Made by a program: the position numbers and the translations under genes
The notes under the pieces: model-generated
Databases searched by the model: none
Told to the model about the DNA's origin: nothing
Seen by the model: the letters and a program-made list of their open reading frames with translations, nothing else
NCBI RefSeq assembly: GCF_001623525.1
Contig: NZ_CP015225.1
Location: 2,294,001-2,358,000 of the forward strand
Reading direction: 5' to 3'
DNA length: 64,000 nt
Source of the DNA: Pseudomonas fluorescens
GTDB taxonomy: Bacteria > Pseudomonadota > Gammaproteobacteria > Pseudomonadales > Pseudomonadaceae
Shown: positions 38,153 to 47,340 of the stretch, piece by piece
How the letters are laid out: every line of letters begins with the position of its first letter
How positions within the stretch are numbered: position 1 is the first letter of the stretch

Positions 38153-38833
38153 ATGCCCGATCCGATCAAGCTTGAATTTTCCGAAAAGTACGACGATAAG
38201 CACGCGCAGAGTTATTTACTCAAGCATCAGGACAATCTGGCCCGCCGTTTATCCCACAAACGCGACGAGCAATTGGCGCGTAGTGCGTTGGTCGCCGCTG
38301 GCGAGCCTGGCTTGGTGCTGGACTTGCCGTGTGGGGCCGGGCGTTTCTGGCCGTTACTGGCGCAAAAGCCTGGTCGCGTGATCATCGGCGCAGACAATTC
38401 TGAGTCGATGTTGAAGGTCGCAACCATCGCCCAACCGGCGGAGGTGGTGAAACGGGTTCGCCCGTTGCAGACCTCTGCCTTTGCTATCGATTTACCGGAC
38501 AACGCGGTCGACAACATATTCTGCATGCGCTTGATGCACCACATCGGCGCCCCTGAGCACAGACTCGCGATACTGCGTGAGTTTCAACGCGTTACTCGCG
38601 ACAGCGTAATTATCTCACTATGGGTGGACGGGAACTTCAAGGCTTGGAAACGCAAGCGTACCGAAGTGCGTCGTCGCAACAAAGGAGAACAGAACAGTTA
38701 CCAAAATCGGTTCGTATTGTCGGCTACTACTGTCGAGGCAGAATTCGAACAGGCCGGGTTCCGCGTTCAGAAATCCCTAGACTTTATTCCGCTGTACGCC
38801 ATGTGGAGAGTGTATGTATTGCGCAAAAAATAA
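38153..38833 (+). CDS. SAM-dependent methyltransferase
   Basis: The start is ATG 38153, with GGAG nine bases upstream. The 226-residue class I methyltransferase has motif I LVLDLPCGAGRFWPLL (~residues 52-67), an acidic residue after strand beta2 (IIGADNSESML), and a motif IV-like NIFCMRLMHHI (~residue 122). Its basic C-terminal third (KAWKRKRTEVRRRNKGEQ) resembles proteins that modify lipids or envelope components. Substrate unknown. It stands alone. Confidence 0.82.
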   Translation: MPDPIKLEFSEKYDDKHAQSYLLKHQDNLARRLSHKRDEQLARSALVAAGEPGLVLDLPCGAGRFWPLLAQKPGRVIIGADNSESMLKVATIAQPAEVVKRVRPLQTSAFAIDLPDNAVDNIFCMRLMHHIGAPEHRLAILREFQRVTRDSVIISLWVDGNFKAWKRKRTEVRRRNKGEQNSYQNRFVLSATTVEAEFEQAGFRVQKSLDFIPLYAMWRVYVLRKK

Positions 38834-39285
38834 TAGGAGAGCTATCGGCCACTTATTGAGCTGATAAAGTTTATAGTTCATACCTAACGAATCACCGGGG
38901 AACTGGCGATGAGTTGAATTACAACGTAAATGGCCCAGCCAACAGTGGGCTACTTGCATTCAGCGCCGGGGGACAATGGTTGTAGACCCGCTCGTTATGC
39001 TCAGCAAGGTCCATGGTCCCCCTTCCAACAGACCGCCCCAGACACACCAGTGAGCACCGCGCCGATAATGCCACCGATGCTTTGCAAGCCGAACACGTCG
39101 ACCCGTAGCAAAAAATCGTAAATAGGCGCCTGCAAGCACTCAGCCGAGAGCCAGAAATATGGCATCTGTACCGACGTGACACCAAGCATCCTAACGCTCG
39201 AACCTTGAGATTAGGACGACCTGGCGGACCGTACTTGCCGTCGTAATTGCACATAACTCAGCCGGGCTTCAGGGACGATGAAAAA
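38834..39285. other. Gap containing gene debris
   Basis: This ~450-base gap holds no intact gene. On the minus strand it contains an ammonium-transporter fragment (39043-39102, listed separately). The remainder is unassigned. Confidence 0.45.
39043..39102 (-). pseudogene. Ammonium transporter (Amt) fragment
   Basis: Translation of the minus strand gives VDVFGLQSIGGIIGAVLTGV, which matches a conserved segment of Amt/AmtB proteins (usually close to DVFGVHGVGGIIGALLTGV). The surrounding frame has no further Amt similarity that I can see, and an intact gene would need ~1.2 kb. It is a short relic of a lost ammonium transporter gene. Confidence 0.65.
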
Positions 39286-40087
39286 TCAAGCGATCCACTT
39301 GCGATCACCGGTAAAGCAAATGGTCAACCACCGCGTCGCGTCGGCTTGACCCAACCTGGCAGAAATCTGCTCACGGATCGCGTCCAGTTGCCCTACGGTT
39401 TGCAACCGGTAATCCGCCGGGAGCACGATATGGATCTCGATAAACCGCGCCCGCCCGTGTTTCTGGACATAGGACACATAGTCCTCGAACCCATGCTCTA
39501 CCGTTGCCGCATCCATCACCTGGCGCACCGTATCGTCAAGTTGATCCGGTGCGATACCCAATACATCGCGCAAAGCCGGCCGCAGGATCTTGAAGGCCGG
39601 TGCCAGCATGCTCAGCGCCAGCAGGATCAGGATCAACGGGTCCACATACATCGCCCACTGTCCGTACCCCTGGGCCTTGAGCAACAGAGCGATCAGGAAA
39701 CTGACCAGCAGGCCCACCGAAAGCATCGCGTCGACCAGCCAACTGATGTTGTCGAACTGGATGAGCGATGACTTGAGCGTTCGATTGCGATAGCGAACGT
39801 AGAAGAAATAGCCGAACTCGACGACGGTGAACACCGCGGCATAGATGATCACCATCCCCAGCTCGATTTCACGGCCACCGGTGATGATGCCGGACACGCC
39901 ATTAGAGGAAGGCATAGATGGCGATCAACAGCAGGAAGCTGCCTTCGATCAGCAGGACCATGGGTTCCAGATGCCAGAACCCGAACTGGAAGCGGTGGTT
40001 GCTTTCCTTGGCGATCAACCTGGCCGTGATCAGCATCAGTACCTTGATGAAGGTAGCGACCAACGAGAAAAAACCGTCGAACAGGGC
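39286..40087 (-). pseudogene. Cation diffusion facilitator transporter, truncated and frameshifted
   Basis: From ~40087 down to 39904 the minus strand reads ALFDGFFSLVATFIKVLML and then FGFWHLEPMVLLIEGSFLLL, the start of a CDF/ZitB-type cation efflux protein. It stops at TAA right after IYAFL. One extra T near 39902 breaks the frame; beyond it the protein continues as NGVSGIITGGREIELGMVIIY and runs to 39286 with membrane helices and a cytoplasmic C-terminal domain (ARFIEIHIVLPADY). About 30 N-terminal residues are missing because the gene is cut at ~40087, where a truncated MFS gene begins on the other strand. Probably non-functional. Confidence 0.75.
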
Positions 40088-40858
40088 CTGGGCGCCGCGC
40101 TACTGCCCGCCTTGGCCGCGCTGGTGATGGTGCATTACGGATGGCGCACCGCCTACCAGGTGCTGGGCGCGCTTTCCGTCCTGGTGTCCTGGCCGGTAGC
40201 GTTCTGGCTGCTCAGGGACGCCGGCACTGACCGCAACCGCACCGAAGCCAAGGTCGCCGCGCCCTTGGTCGAGCGTAGCGTCAGCCAGTCCTGGGGCGAC
40301 CGCGAGTTGTGGCTGGTGCTGGTGGGCTTCTTCGTCCTTGGTGCGGCCAGCTCTGGTGTCTTCGTGCATCAGGTGCGCATCCTGGTCGACACCGGCATGA
40401 ACACACCCCAGGCGATGGCGATGCAGTCGGTGCTCGGCATCGCGCTGATCTTCGGACGCATCGGCACCGGCTGGCTGCTCGATCGCATCCACGTATCCAA
40501 GCTGATGACCAGCATATGCCTGGCCGCCGCCCTCGCCCTGCTGCTGCTCGCCCTCGGTGCCCCCTCGGGCACCGCCCCGCTGTGCGCCGCATTGATCGGA
40601 CTAGTGATCGGCGCGGAATTCGACGTGCTCGGCTACCTGATCCCCCGTTACTTCGGACGCCGCTCGTTCGGGTCCATCTATGGACTGGTATATTCGGTTT
40701 TCCAGGTCGCGGCGGCTTGCGCCATCGGCCTGCTAGGCTTGTCGCGCAACTTGCAGGGTAGTTACACCGCAGGGCTGCTGGTGCTAATGGGGCTGTTGCT
40801 GGTGGGAGCGCAGATGTTCTTCCTGATGGGGCCGTATCGGAACATGCCTGAGCGGTAA
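40079..40858 (+). pseudogene. MFS transporter, 5'-truncated fragment
   Basis: From ~40079 the plus strand codes for the C-terminal two thirds of a major facilitator protein: EQGLGAALLPALAALVMVHYGWRTAYQVLG, then six to seven helices, with GIALIFGRIGTGWLLDRI and DVLGYLIPRYFGRRSFGSIYG typical of oxalate/formate- or carboxylate-type carriers. It ends at 40858. The open frame continues upstream to 39845, but that part is antisense to the CDF gene and codes for nothing similar, so the first ~140 residues of the MFS protein are lost. Likely a dead gene. Confidence 0.75.
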
Positions 40859-40878
40859 GTCGGCAGGGTTTTCTTCGG

Positions 40879-40917
40879 ACCGCACGGGAAAATCTCACAC
40901 GATTCCCCGTGCGGTTT
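40879..40917 (+). terminator. Hairpin terminator after the MFS fragment
   Basis: ACCGCACGGG (40879-40888) pairs with CCCGTGCGGT (40906-40915), followed by TTT. It lies 20 bases after the MFS stop and may be the original terminator of that gene. Confidence 0.6.
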
Positions 40918-41148
40918 CACTGCCCTGCTTTCTCCGATTCGTCCCCGAGATCAGTCAACTTGCCACAATGCTCTTCCATCAACCGGATGATGATACGCAT
41001 CGCCTGGTGAATGCCTGCCTTGTTGTGAGGCTCAGGTGCGGGTTGTGTTCGCAGTCCAGCAACTCGTCGTGCTGAAACACGCTTCGCCCGGGAGTTCAAG
41101 GATCCAGGCGTAGGACTGGAGGGTGAATAAACGTTCGTGGTCAGTCAT
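40917..41148 (-). pseudogene. Broken small ORF, family unknown
   Basis: On the minus strand ATG 41148, preceded by AGGTG, opens MTDHERLFTLQSYAWILELPGE. After a few more codons the frame closes. Two other frames carry what looks like the continuation (VFQHDELLDCEHNP, then HNKAGIHQAMRIIIRLMEEHCGKL ending at 40917). This suggests a ~75-residue protein hit by two small indels. I do not recognise the family. Confidence 0.3.
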
Positions 41149-41217
41149 AGGACACCTACCGGGGTTAGCGGGCAAAGGCTCCGAGCTAATAGTCCTTCAA
41201 TCGGCACTCGATACTGT

Positions 41218-42033
41218 TCATGATGATCCCAGCCTAAATGTCCCTCCCTCGAACTCCGTCCGCGATAAACGCTCAAGCAAATCGGCATCCAATCTCGAAT
41301 CTTCGGGCCGATACAATCGAGTCCGCTTTAGAGCGTCCTCCTGATCAATATGGGTGCCCAAGAAAGCCCACACCACTCGCGTGCATGTCGGTACGCGTTG
41401 GTCTGTAGCCGATACCCCTAGCTTCAGTCCATTGAGCCGAGACAAACGGCTTTTGTAACTAGGAATCAGGATGGTCTGGGTGATCTCATTATTCGTCAGC
41501 GATTCGTAATCGAGAAGAAACACTCGGTCTCGCAGGTAGTAGGCAATTCCCTTGTAAAGGTATCGCTCAAAAACTTCTTGCCCCGCCTCAACCGTTTGTA
41601 CTCGTTCATGGCGCTCATACACCACCTGTCCAGCTTCCTCGCGCAAATGGACCAATGAGCAGAGGATTTGGCCGGGCTCGGTCATGGCGTAGTAGTACTC
41701 ATGGTAGTACCCCAGCAACGTCGAGAACCGGTCTGATGAGCCTTTGCACAGATGATCGAACATCCTTATAGCAGCGCTCGTCGGCTCGGTTGTTCGAGAG
41801 CGCGATTGGACGCCAATCAAAGGGAGAAACCGCTCGGTTGGCAACGCGATCTCGCTCTCCTCCACGCCGAAGAAATCACAAATTCGCTTCAGGTTGTAAG
41901 GCGTGGGTCGGCTGCTGCCGTTCAGATACTTGGTGAACTGCCCTCGGTTGATCTTCAGTTTTCGGCACACCTCCGCGACAGATCGGTAGTGACAGCATAG
42001 GTGGTACAAGTTTGACGAAAAATGATCAGGCAT
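41218..42033 (-). CDS. XRE-type helix-turn-helix regulator
   Basis: The 271-residue protein has an N-terminal helix-turn-helix (SVAEVCRKLKINRGQFTKYLNGSSRPTPYNLKRICDFFGV, ~residues 17-56). The long C-terminal domain (~residues 90-255; VVYERHERVQTVEAGQEVFERYLYKGIAYYLRDRVF) probably binds a ligand. It is the last gene before the ICE genes and is transcribed away from them. Whether it belongs to the element or to the chromosome is unclear. Confidence 0.78.
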   Translation of the reverse strand: MPDHFSSNLYHLCCHYRSVAEVCRKLKINRGQFTKYLNGSSRPTPYNLKRICDFFGVEESEIALPTERFLPLIGVQSRSRTTEPTSAAIRMFDHLCKGSSDRFSTLLGYYHEYYYAMTEPGQILCSLVHLREEAGQVVYERHERVQTVEAGQEVFERYLYKGIAYYLRDRVFLLDYESLTNNEITQTILIPSYKSRLSRLNGLKLGVSATDQRVPTCTRVVWAFLGTHIDQEDALKRTRLYRPEDSRLDADLLERLSRTEFEGGTFRLGSS

Positions 42034-42888
42034 ACATGAAAGCTTTCAATTCCAGAGCGACAAGTTCATTAAAGTAGCAGCAACTCGCATCAGATAATGG
42101 CGCTTCGAGCACTTGCTTATGAGGAGACATTAACGAAATATTGCTTTCGCAAACCGTCGCGAAACCTCTTCACGTAAGTCACTGCAACATATGGTAAGGA
42201 ATACCACATGCACGAAGTCATAAACGACTTCCTCCTAAGGAAAGGTCTTGTCGCTGTCAATTTCACATCCGTTTCACTATGTGTATTAGGCACGCAAGTT
42301 TCTTCAGAATGTTTCTGCCTATTACCCGCAAGGCAACCTCCTCATGCTCGCTGCATGCATCAGCTGAAATCTCTCCAAGACAATGCTTTGGAAGTGAGTT
42401 CAAGCCTGAACCGTGTTGATCCGCGGCGTCTTCGAATACTCGTTCACAACGCTTACGGTCCGCGAACAACGCAACGCTGCGGCCTCTCCAATGCAATATC
42501 TAGAAATCATCAGCTGTCTACCAGTTAAACGGGTATGTGCCTTGACGCATTGAATCTTTCGTCGTTCCCAAGCATGCAGTTCCATAGATGGACATTGCAG
42601 GATATGGAAAGACTCATGATCAAAATGAACAGTTCAACGGCACCAACACTTACTACCGTGTGCTAAAGGCGGCATTTAATCTAGCAGTCTGCCTGACATC
42701 CCTGCATGTATTCGTAAAGCTCACTGTACCCATGACACATTTGCAAACAGTTAACGAACTACGCCGTTGCTGAGCCCAACCATGACCTGACCGCTGCAAC
42801 CAAAGCGCTCATTAGCGACGCTCGTTTGCCTTGAAACATTATTACCCGTGCTCTATCAGGCGCGATCAATCGTCAAGGAGTGTCAACC
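42034..42888. other. Gene-poor AT-rich region at the presumed left side of the ICE
   Basis: No tRNA, integrase or clear gene is visible in these ~850 bases. A 106-codon frame at 42208-42528 (begins MHEVINDFLLRKGL, with AAGGA upstream) is possible but unrecognised. A ribosome-binding site AAGGAG precedes AlpA. The left boundary of the ICE may lie here; no direct repeat pair could be identified because the other end is outside the window. Confidence 0.4.
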
Positions 42889-43107
42889 ATGCCTATGCAT
42901 ATTGATTCAAAACCTCCCCTTCATGAGCTTCGCATATTGCGACTTTCAGACGTCGAGCAGAAAACGGGGCTCAAGCGCTCGTTCCTTTACAGCCTGATGG
43001 GTCAGGGCAAATTCCCAAAATCCGTCCGCTTGGGCGTTCGGGCCGTAGGCTGGAACGCCATGGAAGTCGATCAGTGGATTACAGATCGTTCAAACGATCG
43101 CAGCTAA
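42889..43107 (+). CDS. AlpA-family transcriptional regulator
   Basis: The 72-residue protein has the MerR-like AlpA helix-turn-helix (ILRLSDVEQKTGLKRSFLYSLMGQGKFPKSVRLGVRAVGW). The start at ATG 42889 has AAGGAG eight bases upstream; an in-frame GTG three codons earlier is less well placed. In prophages and ICEs AlpA-type proteins act as excision or early-gene activators. It is 14 bases before the ParB gene and probably the first gene of that operon. Confidence 0.85.
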   Translation: MPMHIDSKPPLHELRILRLSDVEQKTGLKRSFLYSLMGQGKFPKSVRLGVRAVGWNAMEVDQWITDRSNDRS

Positions 43108-43121
43108 GGAGTTATGCGAGC

Positions 43122-44690
43122 GTGGCATCAACCTTCCCTACACAAGATGAGGCGTCTAAACGTGTTTCAAATGCGCCTTGCGAAAACGCTGTCTCAGCAT
43201 GCTCGAGCGATCCAGAGGTCGAAACGCCTATGGTCGTCACACTGGACTGCTTGAAGCCCTACGACCTGGACCCGAGGGTCACGCGCAATCCCAAGTACGA
43301 TGAAATCAAGGCGTCCATCCGCCAGCGTGGACTCGATTCGCCGCCGCCGATCACCCGGCGTCCAGGCGAATCTTGTTTCCGCGTGCGCAACGGTGGCAAC
43401 ACGCGGCTTTCGATCCTGCGCGAGCTCTGGTCTGAAACAAAGGACGAGCAGTTTTATCATCTGACCTGCATGTTTCGCCCTTGGCCCGAGCGCGGTGAAA
43501 TCATTTCCCTGACAGGCCACCTAGCTGAGAATGAATTGCGCGGCGGTCTGACATTTATCGAGCGCGCGCTCGGCGTTGAGAAAGCCAGGGAGCTTTACGA
43601 GCTTGAGAGCGGAGCAGCGCTTTCCCAGTCAGAGCTGTCCAGGCGCTTGACCTCGGACGGCTACCCTGTTCACCAATCCCACATCAGCCGGATGCGAGAT
43701 GCGGTTCACTACTTGCTACCTGCGATTCCCAACGTTCTATACGGAGGGCTAGGCCGGCATCAAGTCGAGCGCCTTGCTGTGCTTCGACGGACCTGTGCCA
43801 AGATCTGGGATGAGCATGCAAAAACAAAAATCCTGACCATCGATTTTGCATCCCTTTTTCAGGAAGCTCTGATGTTATTTGATGGAGCAACGGCCGATTT
43901 TTCTATCGACCGCGCTCAGGATGAGGTCATTGGACAAATGGCTCATTACCTGGGTGTTGACTACGACACACTGGCCTTGGCGTCTGAGGCAGGCGAAAAA
44001 CGTGAGCAGGCATTAACTCACGTTCCGAGTCATCGCTACGCGCCCTGCCCTCCAAAAACGGCTGCTTCGGACACCGGTCTGGACCTCCCAACCGTCCCGT
44101 CTATCCCGGCTGGCCCTCCAACGAAAACTGTTCAGGCGCTTAAAGAGCCTGACCATCCGGATGCATCTGGTTCTGATCGCCTGCAATCCATCCAAGCGTT
44201 GGTGGCCAGACATACGGGCGGTGAACCCTCTTTGGCATCTGACGTCCTGCCGTTTTCACAAGAGAGTCTCTTCCCTATTTCGGATATCTGGAACATTGAT
44301 CCGGCACTGGATGAGCCACAGCGCCTGCGGATACATATCAGCCAATTCGCACGTGAAATTTGTCAGGACGTTGCCCAAGCCGACCTCATCACCGAAGTGG
44401 ATGAAGGGATCGGCTTTCGTTGTCGCCTCGAGACAGTACCCGAACATCCCTCACCGTTAACCTTGGTCGCCTTGCTCGAAACATTGACGACCAACTCCTC
44501 TGTACCAAGCGTCCCGATGGAAATCGGCCCTCTTCTATTGGGAAGCGCACATCGGGATGCCCAAGCATACCGATTGAGCGACGCCAATCTGATCAAATTG
44601 TTTCGCTTGATTCGTTTAGCCCGACGCTTGATTGACCTCAAATCAGAATTTGGCACCGACCAGGACATGCACACCAAGGAGGACTCATGA
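43122..44690 (+). CDS. ICE ParB-family protein (PFGI-1 class)
   Basis: The start chosen is GTG 43122, after AAGGAG; the frame is open further upstream into alpA but without a site. The 522-residue protein has an N-terminal ParB/Srx nuclease-like domain (LDPRVTRNPKYDEIKASIRQRGLDSPPPITRRPG; FRVRNGGNTRL with the conserved GGNTR). A ParB-type helix-turn-helix follows (SQSELSRRLTSDGYPVHQSHISRMRD), then a long variable C terminus. It probably maintains or partitions the excised element. Its usual partner ParA is not encoded nearby. It overlaps the next gene by four bases. Confidence 0.88.
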   Translation: MASTFPTQDEASKRVSNAPCENAVSACSSDPEVETPMVVTLDCLKPYDLDPRVTRNPKYDEIKASIRQRGLDSPPPITRRPGESCFRVRNGGNTRLSILRELWSETKDEQFYHLTCMFRPWPERGEIISLTGHLAENELRGGLTFIERALGVEKARELYELESGAALSQSELSRRLTSDGYPVHQSHISRMRDAVHYLLPAIPNVLYGGLGRHQVERLAVLRRTCAKIWDEHAKTKILTIDFASLFQEALMLFDGATADFSIDRAQDEVIGQMAHYLGVDYDTLALASEAGEKREQALTHVPSHRYAPCPPKTAASDTGLDLPTVPSIPAGPPTKTVQALKEPDHPDASGSDRLQSIQALVARHTGGEPSLASDVLPFSQESLFPISDIWNIDPALDEPQRLRIHISQFAREICQDVAQADLITEVDEGIGFRCRLETVPEHPSPLTLVALLETLTTNSSVPSVPMEIGPLLLGSAHRDAQAYRLSDANLIKLFRLIRLARRLIDLKSEFGTDQDMHTKEDS

Positions 44691-45247
44691 CGACACCCCA
44701 TCCGATCAACCAAGCCGTTATAGCCCAGGCGCTGCATGATCTGCGCAACGGCCAACTCAGACGCTGCAAGACCATGGGATTTGCTGATGAGGATTTGGCC
44801 GCCCTCAAGGAACCCGGGCTTATCAGTGTTCTGCTCAATGCCCGTGTGCCTTGGTGCACGGTCCAGATAAACCGTGGCGTACTGAAGAAAATCCTTGGTC
44901 AGGCAGAAGACGTGGGGCTAGAAATCGCCAACGTTGATCGGATGCTGCGCCTGGGCGCCAGTACGGAAATGGTCAGTCAGTTCTACGGTCTGACTCATCA
45001 GGAAGTGGCCCTGCGTCGCAACATTTTGGGACTGCCCAAGCGTAAGGGCCGGCACCATGTGCTCAGCGAAGCACAGGACACACTGCTCTGGGAGCGTTGG
45101 CACCCTCAATTCAAGGCACGAAAAATTTCGGTGGACGATGACCGGGCCTTACTGGACCTGACGCTTGATCTGGCTGAGGAGCTTTCATACCCAGCCTCGG
45201 TGGTTTGGGCATCATTGCGTGACTGGATCGATCAAGGGTTGGTCTAG
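44687..45247 (+). CDS. DUF2857 family ICE protein
   Basis: The 186-residue protein (MTTPHPINQAVIAQALHDLRNGQLRRCKTMGF) matches the DUF2857 family found after ParB in PFGI-1 and SPI-7 type elements. A central LGASTEMVSQFYGLTHQEVALRRNILGLP looks like a helix-turn-helix. DNA binding in element maintenance is likely but unproven. It is translationally coupled to the ParB gene. Confidence 0.85.
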   Translation: MTTPHPINQAVIAQALHDLRNGQLRRCKTMGFADEDLAALKEPGLISVLLNARVPWCTVQINRGVLKKILGQAEDVGLEIANVDRMLRLGASTEMVSQFYGLTHQEVALRRNILGLPKRKGRHHVLSEAQDTLLWERWHPQFKARKISVDDDRALLDLTLDLAEELSYPASVVWASLRDWIDQGLV

Positions 45248-45248
45248 C

Positions 45249-46397
45249 GTGGTGAAAAGCTCGGCCCCCAAACCTCTCTCCTCTGTGCTTGATAGCGCCC
45301 TGAAGAGTTTGTGTGCCCAGAGCACGCAAGGGAATGGGGACGGTTTCCTGTTCAGTGGCAACCGCCATGAAACCGTCCCCAGGGCGTTGCTTCTTGATCA
45401 GCGTTTGACCCCGCTTGAACGCAATGCCTGGCAAGTTTTTCGGCTGCTGCTCAACGACGACGGAGTCACCGCTTTTCCGACCTATGACCAGTTACGTAAG
45501 TATCTGGCGTCCGTACCCTGCGGCGCCCTGGCCTCCCATGAGTCAGTTGCGAAGACCTTGACACTCCTGCGTCTGACAAGGTGGTTGAGCTTGGCCCGTC
45601 GACGGCGAGATGCACGTACCGGACGTGTGCTCGGTAACCTGTATGTCCTGCATGATCGCCCTTTGACGCCCTTTGAAGCTATGCAGATCGATCCCGAATA
45701 CATGGTATTGGTCAGCCACACGCTCAAGCACGCCAATAAGGGTATTCAGCGCGTCGGATTGGCGGTGCTCGAAGAAATAAGCCATGACCCCAGCGTCCAG
45801 ACTCAATTGCTGCCCAGCCATCTACAGGTTTTAGCCTTGCGTCTGCAGCAAACGCAGGCCGTCGATGTCGCGCCAGATATGCCGACCGAAAAATGTACCT
45901 CTCAGGCTCTTCGGAAACAAAACGCCCCGTCTTCGGTATCCGAACCAAGGCCCAAAGCCCCGCAGGAGCACTCTCTTCGGCATCCGAAGCCTGCGAGTAT
46001 GTTAAGTACAAAAGCGTTAAAAACACTACGTACTGGCGAGTGTTCGCAGGAAGGTTTCGAGCTGGATTTCCCTCCCCGCTTTTCATCGCTCACGCCTGCA
46101 CAGCAATCGGGTGCCAAAGTGGCGTTGCAGCGATTGCCAGGCGAATTGCGGCAGGCAGTCTTGGATGAATGGGCAGCTCGGTGCCGAGAGGCCCACATAC
46201 GCAATCCAGCCGGCTACCTGTTTGGCATTTTTCAAAAAGCGTTGCAGGGTCAATTCACCGTCTGGGCAGCCAAGGAACAAGCTCCTGAATCGAGTGGAAC
46301 GAAGCCCAGCCCCAAGCAAACTCAGAAGACGGAGCGGGACCCAGCTGTTGCTCACGCCTATCTGGACGAGCTCAAGGGTCTGCTGAAGGAACGATGA
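45249..46397 (+). CDS. STY4528 family ICE replication protein
   Basis: The start chosen is GTG 45249, one base after the previous stop; GTG 45252 is equally possible. The 382-residue protein contains LTPLERNAWQVFRLLLNDDGVTAFPTYDQLRKYL, a winged-helix-like segment followed by RRRRDARTGRVLGNLYVLHD, as in the STY4528 family of pathogenicity-island replication proteins. The C terminus has a second domain (FSSLTPAQQSGAKVALQRLP, NPAGYLFGIFQKAL). It probably binds the element origin. Confidence 0.82.
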   Translation: MVKSSAPKPLSSVLDSALKSLCAQSTQGNGDGFLFSGNRHETVPRALLLDQRLTPLERNAWQVFRLLLNDDGVTAFPTYDQLRKYLASVPCGALASHESVAKTLTLLRLTRWLSLARRRRDARTGRVLGNLYVLHDRPLTPFEAMQIDPEYMVLVSHTLKHANKGIQRVGLAVLEEISHDPSVQTQLLPSHLQVLALRLQQTQAVDVAPDMPTEKCTSQALRKQNAPSSVSEPRPKAPQEHSLRHPKPASMLSTKALKTLRTGECSQEGFELDFPPRFSSLTPAQQSGAKVALQRLPGELRQAVLDEWAARCREAHIRNPAGYLFGIFQKALQGQFTVWAAKEQAPESSGTKPSPKQTQKTERDPAVAHAYLDELKGLLKER

Positions 46398-46410
46398 CAG
46401 CACGGCATCG

Positions 46411-46431
46411 AGCTATCCCCTGGGGATAGCT
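46411..46431. promoter_or_regulatory. 21-base palindrome upstream of the TIGR03761 gene
   Basis: AGCTATCCCC, a central T and GGGGATAGCT form a perfect 10-bp inverted repeat, 13 bases after the STY4528 gene. GACAGC at 46396-46401 can pair with the right edge (GCTGTC, 46429-46434), giving an alternative fold. There is no T run, so it is either an operator or an RNA switch-like hairpin. Confidence 0.5.
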
Positions 46432-46548
46432 GTCGCCCCCACCTTCGCAGTCACCAATCAGGCTCGCACTGCCTGCGCTTTGTTCACTGACAGAGTCCCG
46501 CCGTGCCGCAAAGCTGGGCACCCTCCCACAGTCCCTGAGTGACGTCCT

Positions 46549-47340
46549 ATGGCAAACGACCTGCAACTGAACCTCGGTGCATTGCGCAGTAGCGTGCAAC
46601 TGACCTTGCACACCCATCACGCCTCTCGCATCTGGCATGGGCGAGACGCCTCCCAAGGCCGAGCAACGATCATCGGCCTCAACGGTTTTATTGCCGTCAT
46701 GAACAAAATGAAACGTGGCGCGGAATTGGATGACCCCTACGCCGACGCTTGGATGTTAAGAATAGAAGAAAAGCTCAACGCGACCAAAGACATCCTCAAC
46801 GTCTTGAATGAGCAGGTGAACCTGGCACTTTCAGAAGTGCCTTCTGCCTTGAGTCTGGGCGAGAACCTCAATGTGCAGCCAGTCAAATTACCGCTATTCG
46901 TCAACGCCCAACTTGGCTTCATGGCGGTGTATCTGTTGGCAGACTATGACGACCTGGCGCGACGTCTGATTCTGGCTCATCACACCGCATTGATTGATCG
47001 CTCCAGCTTAGAACGCTGGCTTAACGAAGGGGCGCACGCTTTGCGAAGCCTGTTCAGCTTGGCTCAACAGTACAAATCATCCGGCTTGAACCGTGAGGAC
47101 TATCAGGCCAATACTCCCCTGGCGATATCCGCCAAAGAACGTTTTGGTGAGATTGATCAAGACATTCTGGAAGGCACCCGTCGCTCGCGCTTTGCCCCGC
47201 CCTTGGTGCGCCGACTCACGATCAGCGCCCCTCAAAGGGACGAAGACAACACCCTGGACGTCGCCATCGACAGTGAAACGCCCAGCCCTCATGAACCTGT
47301 CTCCTGCGCTCGGGAGCAGCCAGCAGAGGACGAGCGCTGA
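46549..47340 (+). CDS. TIGR03761 family ICE protein
   Basis: The 263-residue protein (MANDLQLNLGALRSSVQLTLHTHHASRIWHGRD) matches TIGR03761, a family restricted to PFGI-1-class elements, with the conserved RIEEKLNATKDILNVLNEQVN and VNAQLGFMAVYLLADYDDLARR. It is mainly helical and soluble; function unknown, presumed replication or processing. It starts 117 bases after the palindrome and overlaps the next gene by one base. Confidence 0.87.
   Translation: MANDLQLNLGALRSSVQLTLHTHHASRIWHGRDASQGRATIIGLNGFIAVMNKMKRGAELDDPYADAWMLRIEEKLNATKDILNVLNEQVNLALSEVPSALSLGENLNVQPVKLPLFVNAQLGFMAVYLLADYDDLARRLILAHHTALIDRSSLERWLNEGAHALRSLFSLAQQYKSSGLNREDYQANTPLAISAKERFGEIDQDILEGTRRSRFAPPLVRRLTISAPQRDEDNTLDVAIDSETPSPHEPVSCAREQPAEDER

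Noticed and set aside
39845..40858. A single 337-codon plus-strand frame that could be called an MFS transporter
   Set aside because: Only the part after ~40079 is MFS-like; the first ~78 codons are antisense to the CDF gene and give no membrane or MFS features.
42208..42528. Possible 106-residue protein at the ICE left side
   Set aside because: It has a fair start signal but no recognisable domain and an atypical composition; kept only as a note in the gap entry.
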